Assembly (NCBI RefSeq): GCF_000621705.1
Contig: NZ_JHXO01000008.1
Location: 62,001 to 126,000, forward strand
DNA from: Prolixibacter bellariivorans ATCC BAA-1284
GTDB lineage: Bacteria; Bacteroidota; Bacteroidia; Bacteroidales; Prolixibacteraceae
Length of the DNA stretch: 64,000 nt
Direction of reading: 5' to 3'
Under the pieces are notes generated by a model. It searched no databases, was not told the origin of the DNA, and was given only the letters and a program-made list of their open reading frames with translations. Below, in pieces: positions 52,752 to 61,444 of the stretch (its first letter is position 1; every line of letters begins with the position of its first letter). The translations under genes were made by a program, and so were the position numbers.

Positions 52752-55700
52752 TTAGGCTCGGTTCTTCTTGAAGTTTTCAGCTTGTTCGAAGATATCCTGA
52801 TACACTTCATCACGCTCAACCGGCGGATAACCGTGTTCGTCTAACAACAGGATTAATCCAACTTTCAATGCCGATTTGATGTCGTCGCGTTTGTTCCAGT
52901 CGGGGAATTTGGCCTGCGCATCCACCAATTCTTTCACTGACTTTGCCAACTCGATGAGTTTATCTTCGGGATAACTGAAATCGTACTTTACACAAAGGGC
53001 TTTCAGGATATCGTAAAAGGCTTTTTCTTCGAAATCAATTCCCATCTCATCGCCGGCCGAAAACTCCCGGTAGGCTTCCCATATTAAATCGGTCAGGTGC
53101 TCCGCCATCTCTTCGTACACCTCGCTGCGCAGAACATCGTTCTCATCCCGCTGGTTGTAACGGTCGACCAGTACCTGCATCTTGCGGGAGAAATCGATGC
53201 CTTTTACCTTGTTCACTTTGCGTATTTCGCCAATCACCTTTGCCAGCAATTGCTGCAGCAATTTTATTTTGGTATTGGGTAGCTTAATCTTGTTGATTTT
53301 GTCGAGATACTCCTCGTCGAACAAGTCTTGTTCCGAATCTTTTTCTTCACCCAATTTGAATATCTCCTCCACCCCATCGCTGGCCAATGCATCTTTAATC
53401 ATCTCCCTTACCCGCGCGTTCATCTGTGCAATATCAGGGGCGTCGCCTTTGGTGAGTTTAAACACGATGGAGCGAACAGCCAGGAAGAAATGAGTTTCAT
53501 CCCGTTCCTGTTGCGTTAACTCTTCGCTACCGGTACAAATATCATAGGCGGCCTTCAGTCGTTTCACGAGGCCCATAAACCGGGTTTCTTTCTCTTTGGT
53601 CCGTTGAACAAATTCAGCCGCCTGATTCAACGCATTCAGCTGCTGCAAGGGTGTTCCATGGAAATAGTTCGTCGTATCGAACGTATGGAATAGTTTCGCC
53701 AACAAATCCAGATGATTTCGCACAACAATCAGCGATTCCCGAATATCTTCGAAGTTCTGCTGGTCTCCTTTGTTGTATTTGGCCAATGCCAGGTTCATCT
53801 GCTTTTTGATGCCGATGTAGTCAACCACCAGCCCCTTATTTTTGCCCTCAAACCTTCGGTTTACCCTGGAAATGGTTTGTATGAGGTTATGTTGCTGGAT
53901 GGGTTTGTCGATGTACATGGTATCCAGAAAAGGAACGTCGAACCCCGTGAGCCACATATCGACCACAATGGCTACCTTGAAACTGGATTTTTCGTCCTTG
54001 AACTGCCTGTCAAGTTCCTTTCGGTATTCTTTCGTTCCCAACAGGTTGTACAGCTCCGCCGGATCATCTTTCCCACGGGTCATCACCATCTTTATCTGGG
54101 ACGGATGAAGCTCCTGCTTCGTCTCTTTCACTATCGTACATCCCTTGAACCGGTTTGCCGTACTCAGTTCGGGCAATCTTGCTTTTTGAGGATTTTCCAG
54201 TATGTACCTGATTGTATTGTTGAAATGGTCTTCGTCGCGAATAAACCGGTCCCAATACTCCGGCATCCAGAATCGATCCGCGTCTATTGAAATACCCAAT
54301 TTGTACTTTTTATTATTCTTCAATGCCCATTTCGCTGTATACGACTTCCAGGTCTGCACTATTTTGGGCAAATCGGTCCTTGTTTTGATCAAGACATGCA
54401 CATGATTGGGCATGATGCTCCATGCCAACAGGTCGTACCTTTCTCCATCGTGATACTTCAAAGCTTCCAGAACCACCTGGGCCATTTCGTGATGATTTAA
54501 CGCACAACAACCGTATCCGGCATCAAGGTATTTTTCATACCGCTTTCGTTTCTGAATTTTCTTCTCGCCATCCGGGAGTCTTTTTAGCTCCTCTTCTACC
54601 TTGCGGAGAACTTCCTGAGGAAGACTATCGGCCAGCCGGAAAGTGATGAATTGAACTAACCCGGTTCTGTTGCGGTGAGGAAGGTTGCGGGCGTGCCACT
54701 CTTCTGGGGTACCGTAGTTGTTGGTGAAGGAGGCGGCGTAGTTGATGAGGGAGGAAGGTTGCGGTGTATTTACAGAGCTGGAGCGGTGAAGCCCCGGGGA
54801 AGAAGTTACAGAGCTGGAGCTGTTAAGCCCTGGGGAAGAAGTTACAGAGCTGGAGCTCTGCTCTCCCAGCAAACGTTGATTTAGGTGGGTGACGACGTTT
54901 TTGTAGAATTCGTAAGCTATTTCGCGGTTGCTGCAGACAAACATGGTTTTGCCTTTGATGGTGGAGCCTTCACTTACCCGTTTCTCGTAATGTGCCACAA
55001 AATCTTCCGCTAACTCCTGTAACCTGTCGGGGTCGCCGATGATGGCATTCAGATTAGCGGTTGCCTTCTTGCTTTCTTCAATCTGATATTCGTTGGCGCC
55101 GGCCTCAGCGGCTTCTTCGTAGTATTTTTCGATCTTCTCCAGTTCGCCGTTACGCAAAGCGACTTTAGCGGCACGGCCTTCGTACACAATGCGTACGGTT
55201 ATCTCGTCTTTTACCGATTCGGTCATGGTATAGGCATCCACTACTTTGCCGAACACATCGAGGGTTGCATCAATGGGCGTACCTGTAAAGCCTACATACG
55301 TGGCATTGGGAAGTGAATCGTGCAGGTATTTGGCAAAACCGAATGTTTTGGTTACCCCTTTTTCGGTTACCCGCACTTTCTGATCCAGGTTGACCTGACT
55401 GCGGTGTGCCTCATCGGAGATACAAATCACATTGCTCCGTTCGGTCAGCAATTCCGTGTCTTCGGTAAATTTATGAATCGTGGTCAGAAACACGCCGCCG
55501 CTTTGCCTTCCTTGCAGCAATTGGCGCAGATGAGCACGACTTTCGACACTGACCACGGTATTGTCGCCAATGAATTTTTTAGCATTGGTGAATTGTCCCG
55601 ACAACTGATCGTCGAGGTCTGTCCGGTCGGTAATCAACACGATAGTCGGACTGGCAAAGTGCTTACTTTTCATCAACAAACGGGTGAGGAAAAGCATGGT

Positions 55701-56687
55701 AAAACTCTTACCGCTTCCGGTTGCCCCAAAATAGGTACCGCCCTTTCCATTCCCTAACGGTTTCTGAGCCTTCTTAATGCTCTCGTACAAGGTATTGGCG
55801 GCATAATATTGCGGATACCGACAGACTATTTTCTCATCCTTCTTCGAACTGTCGGGCAGGTAGATAAAGTTGCGGATGATATCGCGCAAGCGTTTTTGGT
55901 TGAACATTCCCTGAATCAGGGTAAACATGCTGTCGATGCCGTCTACATCCTTTGCTAAACCGGCAATACGCCGCCAGGCATAAAAGAACTCGTAGGAAGC
56001 AAAGAACGAACCGGCCTTGTTATTGACTCCGTCGCTGATGATACAAAAAGCATTGTATTTAAACAGTTCAGGGATATCGCGGCGGTACCGCACGGTGAGT
56101 TGCTTATAGGCGTCGTGTATGGTTGCTTCCTCGCGGATGGCGCTTTTGAACTCGAATACCACCAACGGCAATCCATTGACGTAGATAATGCCATCGGGGA
56201 TACGTTTTTCGGTTCCGGTAATTTCGAGCTGGTTGACGAATTTATACCTATTGTGGTCGGTGTGGTACACATTTTCCGGGTCGGCTCCCACCAGCATATC
56301 CAATTCGGAGCTCACCAGCTGCTCTTCCAGGCCACTGTAGTCGATCAGTTCGATGTGAATATCCTTTTGGCTGCGGTCTTCCCGTTTCAGGATGAAGCCG
56401 TCGCTCAGCCAGCGCATGAAGGTTTTGTTGCTCTCGTAAAGGTCGGAAGCCGGCAGTGTTTTTAGTTGAAGCAATATGGATTGGGCTTCGGTAGGGGTAA
56501 GGTGTTCATCGCGGTATTTGGACAACAGATAGGCAATGAAATCCTCTTGGATGATTACCTCATCCGCGGCCCGGTTCAGGGTGTTGCCGGGGCAGTAGGT
56601 ATAATGTTCGTTCCCCAGTAGTTCAATGAAGGTTTGTTCTAGTTTTTGTTCGGTGAATTTCATAAGGTCAGACTTATTGTTAGTCAA
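52752..56687 (-). CDS. hsdR: Type I restriction HsdR with an in-frame embedded Y1 (REP-associated) transposase domain
   Basis: This 1311-residue uninterrupted frame has an N-terminal nuclease with PD-ExK residues Pro164-Asp165, Glu179 and Lys181. The motor domain has Walker A GATGSGKS (from about 321) and DEAH at 425-428. The second motor half carries IAIVVDMWLTGFDVPFLDTMY from about 895. Between about residues 603 and 858 an extra segment is present with all the marks of a RAYT transposase: WSIMPNHVHVLIK (His762, His764) and YILENPQKA with Tyr828. HsdR reads normally on both sides. The gene overlaps its upstream neighbour by 8 bp. Whether the enzyme still works is unknown. Confidence 0.88.
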   Translation of the reverse strand: MTNNKSDLMKFTEQKLEQTFIELLGNEHYTYCPGNTLNRAADEVIIQEDFIAYLLSKYRDEHLTPTEAQSILLQLKTLPASDLYESNKTFMRWLSDGFILKREDRSQKDIHIELIDYSGLEEQLVSSELDMLVGADPENVYHTDHNRYKFVNQLEITGTEKRIPDGIIYVNGLPLVVFEFKSAIREEATIHDAYKQLTVRYRRDIPELFKYNAFCIISDGVNNKAGSFFASYEFFYAWRRIAGLAKDVDGIDSMFTLIQGMFNQKRLRDIIRNFIYLPDSSKKDEKIVCRYPQYYAANTLYESIKKAQKPLGNGKGGTYFGATGSGKSFTMLFLTRLLMKSKHFASPTIVLITDRTDLDDQLSGQFTNAKKFIGDNTVVSVESRAHLRQLLQGRQSGGVFLTTIHKFTEDTELLTERSNVICISDEAHRSQVNLDQKVRVTEKGVTKTFGFAKYLHDSLPNATYVGFTGTPIDATLDVFGKVVDAYTMTESVKDEITVRIVYEGRAAKVALRNGELEKIEKYYEEAAEAGANEYQIEESKKATANLNAIIGDPDRLQELAEDFVAHYEKRVSEGSTIKGKTMFVCSNREIAYEFYKNVVTHLNQRLLGEQSSSSVTSSPGLNSSSSVTSSPGLHRSSSVNTPQPSSLINYAASFTNNYGTPEEWHARNLPHRNRTGLVQFITFRLADSLPQEVLRKVEEELKRLPDGEKKIQKRKRYEKYLDAGYGCCALNHHEMAQVVLEALKYHDGERYDLLAWSIMPNHVHVLIKTRTDLPKIVQTWKSYTAKWALKNNKKYKLGISIDADRFWMPEYWDRFIRDEDHFNNTIRYILENPQKARLPELSTANRFKGCTIVKETKQELHPSQIKMVMTRGKDDPAELYNLLGTKEYRKELDRQFKDEKSSFKVAIVVDMWLTGFDVPFLDTMYIDKPIQQHNLIQTISRVNRRFEGKNKGLVVDYIGIKKQMNLALAKYNKGDQQNFEDIRESLIVVRNHLDLLAKLFHTFDTTNYFHGTPLQQLNALNQAAEFVQRTKEKETRFMGLVKRLKAAYDICTGSEELTQQERDETHFFLAVRSIVFKLTKGDAPDIAQMNARVREMIKDALASDGVEEIFKLGEEKDSEQDLFDEEYLDKINKIKLPNTKIKLLQQLLAKVIGEIRKVNKVKGIDFSRKMQVLVDRYNQRDENDVLRSEVYEEMAEHLTDLIWEAYREFSAGDEMGIDFEEKAFYDILKALCVKYDFSYPEDKLIELAKSVKELVDAQAKFPDWNKRDDIKSALKVGLILLLDEHGYPPVERDEVYQDIFEQAENFKKNRA
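54112..54880 (-). mobile_element. RAYT-type transposase insertion inside hsdR
   Basis: The segment encodes NNYGTPEEWHARNLPHRNRT, a FITFRLADSLPQEVLRKVEEEL stretch, NHVHVLI, FWMPEYWDRFIRDEDHFNN and YILENPQKA, as in free-standing REP-associated tyrosine transposases. It lies in frame within hsdR, in the variable loop between YEFYKNVV and IKMVMTRGKDDP. The exact ends cannot be fixed without an uninterrupted relative. The 36-bp repeats at 54772-54860 lie at its upstream end (in gene orientation). Confidence 0.8.
54772..54860 (-). repeat. 36-bp tandem repeats coding for Ser-rich 12-residue units in hsdR
   Basis: Two full units and a partial one start with ACAGAGCTGGAGC on the plus strand. They code for SSSSVTSSPGLN-like repeats. 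The sequence contains palindromic AGAGCT/AGCTCT pieces, consistent with REP elements carried along with the transposase. Confidence 0.75.
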
Positions 56688-57267
56688 GATGCATCACATT
56701 GCCAATCACGTTTTCGGGCTCATGAGTGGGTATATCATTTGGCTTATCATCGGCTGGAAAGACCGCAAAGTCGCCGTTTTCATATAGCACATATTTTTGA
56801 TCAATCAGATGAATCATTGATTTCTTTATCAACTTCCCTTCTTTACTCCAACTTGTTTCATTCATTGATGGCTTAGGGCGAAATCTCTGCAATTTTTTGT
56901 TCTCATATACAAAAATGGTTTCCCCTCCTTTGCCTTTCGTATCCAAATGAAATAAGATTTTACCCCCAACTGGTTTAAATACTAATTTCATTTTATACAA
57001 ATCTCCATTCAATTTCACCTTCCGATACTGTTCCCGCTGATGTATTTCCTCTTCATAAATGCGAATTTGAAACTTCATTGCCGATATTTCATTCAATTCC
57101 TTAACCGCTTCCTCCATCCCCAACTTATATTTATGATCGGTAGAAAAACTCTCTGCTTCTAATCTCTTTTCTTTCTCTTCAATTGATTCCTTGATGTCTT
57201 TAATTGAAGCTCGATATATCTTTATTTCTTGACCTGCCTCATACAGCGATTTCTCTCCAAAACTCAT
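56680..57267 (-). CDS. Accessory protein of the type I restriction operon (coiled coil)
   Basis: The 195-residue soluble protein has a long N-terminal coiled coil (ASIKDIKESIEEKEKRLEAE, KELNEISAMKFQIRIYEEEIHQREQ) and a C-terminal beta-rich half (LVFKPVGGKILFHLDTKGKGG, VLYENGDFAVFPAD). No family is recognised. It overlaps the start of hsdR by 8 bp, so it is translated with it. It may modulate the complex, but this rests only on position. Confidence 0.62.
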   Translation of the reverse strand: MSFGEKSLYEAGQEIKIYRASIKDIKESIEEKEKRLEAESFSTDHKYKLGMEEAVKELNEISAMKFQIRIYEEEIHQREQYRKVKLNGDLYKMKLVFKPVGGKILFHLDTKGKGGETIFVYENKKLQRFRPKPSMNETSWSKEGKLIKKSMIHLIDQKYVLYENGDFAVFPADDKPNDIPTHEPENVIGNVMHLD

Positions 57268-57293
57268 ATCAAATATTTATAATTATCACTAGT

Positions 57294-58265
57294 TTAGAAT
57301 ATTGTCAGTTGATCATCACCTCTATTTTTTCGCTGTTTATGCAACTTACCTTCCGGAGTTTCAATTGCTTTATTATCCTCGAAATAATAATTAACCCTCA
57401 ACACATCGTAACCAACAATCTTTTCCAATCCTTCACTATCTATCTTCCGACGAATTTGCAAACAACAATTAATTGATGAATCATTTCTGAATTCAATTTT
57501 GCCTGTCTGAACCAAGGTCTTAAATTCATTGGATTTCATATTAAAACGAATTGACTCTCCTTTAAAAATCCCATACCACATGTATCGACCTTTTTTCAAA
57601 ACAGGAGAAATAATATCGATTACAGCATCTTCTACCTCTATAGGCTCTAAATCATCGTTTACAATAATGAAATCATTAAAATTGGCCCTATTTACAAATT
57701 TTTCCTGAACGATGGGCTTCTTAGCTTTGTCTTCAATAATAATCGATACTTTGTCAACTTTTTTATAATTGTTCAAATATTCATAAAAGTTGGACCTCTT
57801 CTTTTTCAACTTATAATTGTTGTCAAGACGCTGATTATTTTTTTCTGCCTCTCTTTTTAATTTTTCAATCTCAAGCTTTAATTTTTCTTTTTCGAGTTCC
57901 TTTATTTCTTTGTCTTCAAATATCTCTTCAATTAAGTGATTCGTAACTGTACTAATTGTCGTTGTAATAGGTGTAACCACAACGCCGGTAACCAGAGCCG
58001 TAATTAATGCTATTTTGATAGTTGCTTTTTTACCCGGATCAATTGCACCAAATTGAAACCACCTACGCAATCCGCCATCAGCGAAGGGTTCAGTTTCAAT
58101 GCGAACCTCGACATTAAATACCGATGCCACTTCCTTTAAAATACCTAGTAATTCATACTCACATCTATTCTGGATCAAAGCATCCATCGTATGCGATTCA
58201 TCGTTGAACCAATAGTGTAATTCTAATGTATTAGCTTTGAGCATTGATATTTTGTCGACCATCAT
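57294..58265 (-). CDS. Accessory membrane-associated protein of the restriction operon
   Basis: The 323-residue protein has a hydrophobic segment near 85-105 (IALITALVTGVVVTPITTTIS). This is followed by a highly charged coiled coil (EDKEIKELEKEKLKLEIEKLKREAEKNN) and a C-terminal beta-rich domain (YMWYGIFKGESIRFNMKS, CCLQIRRKIDSEG). It resembles uncharacterised accessory proteins of bacterial defence loci, but I recognise no named family. It is 5 bp from hsdS and 26 bp from the next gene, all in one operon. Confidence 0.65.
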   Translation of the reverse strand: MMVDKISMLKANTLELHYWFNDESHTMDALIQNRCEYELLGILKEVASVFNVEVRIETEPFADGGLRRWFQFGAIDPGKKATIKIALITALVTGVVVTPITTTISTVTNHLIEEIFEDKEIKELEKEKLKLEIEKLKREAEKNNQRLDNNYKLKKKRSNFYEYLNNYKKVDKVSIIIEDKAKKPIVQEKFVNRANFNDFIIVNDDLEPIEVEDAVIDIISPVLKKGRYMWYGIFKGESIRFNMKSNEFKTLVQTGKIEFRNDSSINCCLQIRRKIDSEGLEKIVGYDVLRVNYYFEDNKAIETPEGKLHKQRKNRGDDQLTIF

Positions 58266-58270
58266 AACTT

Positions 58271-59554
58271 TTAGTTTTCTATGGTTACAAGCTTGGAATA
58301 CAACAGTTCTTTTAGAGAAACTAAATTATTTATTTCTCTTCTCTTGATGTAAGTAATTTCAAAAAGTTCACTTACTAAAGATTGAAACTTTCTCAACAAT
58401 ACTTTAGAGGGAATCACTACTTGAAACTTTTCAACGTCAGATTTAGTAATTGCCTCTCTGGTCGATCCAGCCTGGCTTATTCCCAGAAGTTTCGACTTCG
58501 ACTCTGAACTACACAAGAAAAACTCCAAATAAAAATTTATATTCAATCCGCTTTTAGGGCGTATGATCATCACATGCTGATTAACTCTTGCAGGAAGTAC
58601 ATAATCAGGAACAATTGCACACCGGGCAACTGAAACACCAGTAATATTAAGCAAAATATCTTTGGACTCAACAACTGCATTTTTGAGTTCTTCAGCCTGT
58701 TTTGCATTTAAAAAAGCAAGGTTATCTTCCGAAAACCGATAATCATGAATATTTGTGCTTCTGATTAAGGAAATACCTCCCTTTTGATAACTTTTTTTTC
58801 CTCCCTTTGGTGTAGCCCCACTTCCAATCTTTCTGCAAATTTCCTCCAATTCACTATTAGACCATCCCTCTGGAATTTCCTTACCCAATTCTTCGTTGTA
58901 CACCATTTTGCCGCCACTGGATTTGTAGGGCTTGCCTTCCAATTCGGGTTGCCCCATAGCGGCGGCCTGCTTAGCGGAAATGGGAAATTCAAAATCGACG
59001 AACCACTGCTTGTATATAGTCTGTGCGGTTTCTTCGAGTTTTTGGATAATTTGGTTGTTCAAGGTAATCCGGTTTTTCACGGTATTGTACTCGGACACTA
59101 TTTCACGTTGTTTTTCGGGAGAGGGAATGGGAAGATAAACGTTACACATTTCTTCCCATCCAAAAACTTCTCTTGTACTACCATGGCTCATAAAACGAGC
59201 AAACCTGTCAAATTCCGGCCGTCGAAACCACATCATCAGGTACTCGGGATGGAGCAACTCAGGTTGTATTATTTCAAATGACGTATATGCCTGGGATATG
59301 ATGACCTCATCATACTCCTCCAACAAAGCAACTGAAATCTTATCCCCGTTCCGTGAAGTAACTGGACCATAAGCAAACTGATTTCTTTTAACAATTTTAT
59401 AGTTGGCCATATTCGTGCCAACTGTATTAGCAATGGAAGGCATAAACATTTTCTGAATACTTACCCCCAGAAGCCTTTTAACTTTCAACTCCTTATTTCG
59501 AATGTTTACTTCACGTATATATTTTCCCAATGGCTGATATTTCGGCTGTATCAT
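58271..59554 (-). CDS. hsdS: Type I restriction specificity subunit HsdS
   Basis: The 427-residue protein has two target-recognition domains joined by conserved helices. TRD1 ends in EMCNVYLPIPSPEKQREIVSEYNTVKNRI, followed by the first spacer helix (QIIQKLEETAQTIYKQWFVDFEFP). TRD2 begins LEEICRKIGSGATPKGGKKSY and ends with IPSKVLLRKFQSLVSELFEITYIKRREI. The length is normal. It sets the target of methylation and cutting. It is the third gene of the operon. Confidence 0.94.
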   Translation of the reverse strand: MIQPKYQPLGKYIREVNIRNKELKVKRLLGVSIQKMFMPSIANTVGTNMANYKIVKRNQFAYGPVTSRNGDKISVALLEEYDEVIISQAYTSFEIIQPELLHPEYLMMWFRRPEFDRFARFMSHGSTREVFGWEEMCNVYLPIPSPEKQREIVSEYNTVKNRITLNNQIIQKLEETAQTIYKQWFVDFEFPISAKQAAAMGQPELEGKPYKSSGGKMVYNEELGKEIPEGWSNSELEEICRKIGSGATPKGGKKSYQKGGISLIRSTNIHDYRFSEDNLAFLNAKQAEELKNAVVESKDILLNITGVSVARCAIVPDYVLPARVNQHVMIIRPKSGLNINFYLEFFLCSSESKSKLLGISQAGSTREAITKSDVEKFQVVIPSKVLLRKFQSLVSELFEITYIKRREINNLVSLKELLYSKLVTIEN

Positions 59555-59563
59555 TCTTTCTTT

Positions 59564-61444
59564 TTAATAGCGTAATTTTAAATACCCCACTAGTTCTGAA
59601 TAAAAGGGTTCATTTTCCAACAATTCCAGAATCAGCATGCTGTCGACGATTTTGAATTTCGCAGAATCGGAAAGGCACTTGGTCCATCTCGTTGGCAAAG
59701 CATCTGCCAGTACAGAGTTCTTACCTAACAAATCTCTGTTTCTGACTGATACAATCAAGATGTGCAGAAAATCATCGCCCACCCCCTTATCAACCATCCG
59801 CTCTACCAGTAGCGTCTGGCGCATTAACTCATAAAATGGTTCGTAATAGTAAACGGATTTGGCCAGATCGGGGAGTGTCCTTAACTGCCGGGATGATGTG
59901 ATTAAACCATTGTAACGCTTTTGACGCGTTTCCCCTTTCGATAATTCCAATGCCTTATTCTCTCCCTTTAGGTAATGCTCAGTGTATTTCCATTCTATTG
60001 GAATAAGCACCTTCTTTCCGTGTCGTCGCGCTATAATGAAAGCATCTACCGAAGTACAGTATTCTCCCCGCCTGGCTCCGGCATCCGATTCGTTTAATAG
60101 TTTGCCGTTTTCGTACGTAAACTCAAAAGCGATGTAACCCGGGTCCTTGTCCGAAATAGCAGGATACACCTCATCTATTTCAGAATCGAACAGTTGAGCC
60201 AACCGGAGAACAGCGTTTTTGTCCTTTCGTATTACAAAGAGGAAATTCAGGCATTGAATTTGGGAGGAAACCAGATGGGTTGTTGGTTTGTGTTTTGAAT
60301 GATTGAATGTCCACCATGCGATTTTATTCTTTTGGAAGTATTGTACCATTTGCTCCCTAATACTTTCATGCAAATTTTGCTCTCCTTTGTTCAGAAAATA
60401 ATCATACCCTTTGATTTTACTATTGAATCGAAAAGCTGCCTGTTTGATTTCCTCTTCCATTTGGAAGCCTCCTTTATAATAAAGTCTCTCAAACTGAAAG
60501 CTATCTTTCTTCAATTTGTACTGAACATTGAAAAACCTGATTCCAAACTCATTGGTATTTAAGAGTGCTGTTACACCGACCACCAATGGATGAATCTCAT
60601 CGAACAAAAAGTACGATTTAACAGTTCTGATTTTTAACCTCTCATTTTGATACAGTTTTTCAGCATCCCGAATATTTTTTACTTTATGAGGCTTGCCAAT
60701 TTGATCGGAAATAAACAAATCATACATGACCTCCGAATAAAAGAGCAGTTCGGAGATTATTCCGACCATTTTATTGCCGTATTTAAGCTCAAAAATATTC
60801 AGGTTATCCTGCCGGTCAATTCCCCAGATATCAATAGCACTGGCACGTCCGGTAAAGAAGCCTTTGCCATTCTGTTTCACTCCTACCGGTAATTGATGAT
60901 TGACAACCTCTAACTCAAAATATTTTCTAATGTATTCAAGATTCTGCTGATTGTACTCGATTTGTTTCTCTCCTGCACTTGTTTTGATTACCTCAGAAGC
61001 TACATTTAAAGCCGTATTTACATTCAGCTCTCTAAACCGTTCTTCAAAGTCAATGAGTTCCTTGCCATTTAGTTTATCGGTTTCAAACCAAGAAAACAAC
61101 TGGCTGAAACGTACCACACGATACAGAAACCGATTATAATGAAGTCTTTGACTATCGGCTATTTCTCCGGAAATATCCCAACTCAAAATAACTTTATCGA
61201 TATATTGGTCCAAGTGATGTTTCAAAACAATACCCCACCCCTCAAAAGCAGCTTCATCTTTCTGCATATTTAATGTGCATGGAAAGACTGTTTCACCTTT
61301 TGGGTTCTGATATGCGTTAAGCGATATGTAAAGAACTTTGTTGTCAATATGAATACCAATGCGGGAAGGTAATTTCAATGCTTTATACTTGATTTTATCT
61401 TCCAGTAATCCGATAATCCTACTTCTGTCAACAAAATCCTCCAT
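59564..61444 (-). CDS. Double PD-(D/E)xK nuclease-like accessory protein
   Basis: The 626-residue protein shows two nuclease-type cores. The first has Asp205, Glu219 and Lys221 (AIDIWGIDR, NIFELKYG). The second has Asp467, Glu484 and Lys486 (TSVDAFI, PIEWKYTEHY), resembling PGN_0703-type putative restriction endonucleases. An N-terminal beta domain precedes them (IGIHIDNKVLYISLNAY). It lies between hsdM and hsdS, overlapping the hsdM stop by one base. It is absent from classical type I loci and could add a second cleavage function. Confidence 0.72.
   Translation of the reverse strand: MEDFVDRSRIIGLLEDKIKYKALKLPSRIGIHIDNKVLYISLNAYQNPKGETVFPCTLNMQKDEAAFEGWGIVLKHHLDQYIDKVILSWDISGEIADSQRLHYNRFLYRVVRFSQLFSWFETDKLNGKELIDFEERFRELNVNTALNVASEVIKTSAGEKQIEYNQQNLEYIRKYFELEVVNHQLPVGVKQNGKGFFTGRASAIDIWGIDRQDNLNIFELKYGNKMVGIISELLFYSEVMYDLFISDQIGKPHKVKNIRDAEKLYQNERLKIRTVKSYFLFDEIHPLVVGVTALLNTNEFGIRFFNVQYKLKKDSFQFERLYYKGGFQMEEEIKQAAFRFNSKIKGYDYFLNKGEQNLHESIREQMVQYFQKNKIAWWTFNHSKHKPTTHLVSSQIQCLNFLFVIRKDKNAVLRLAQLFDSEIDEVYPAISDKDPGYIAFEFTYENGKLLNESDAGARRGEYCTSVDAFIIARRHGKKVLIPIEWKYTEHYLKGENKALELSKGETRQKRYNGLITSSRQLRTLPDLAKSVYYYEPFYELMRQTLLVERMVDKGVGDDFLHILIVSVRNRDLLGKNSVLADALPTRWTKCLSDSAKFKIVDSMLILELLENEPFYSELVGYLKLRY

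Noticed and set aside
54675-54884. Plus-strand 69-codon ORF inside hsdR
   Set aside because: It is a shadow of the Ser-rich repeat in hsdR, with composition typical of an antisense reading.
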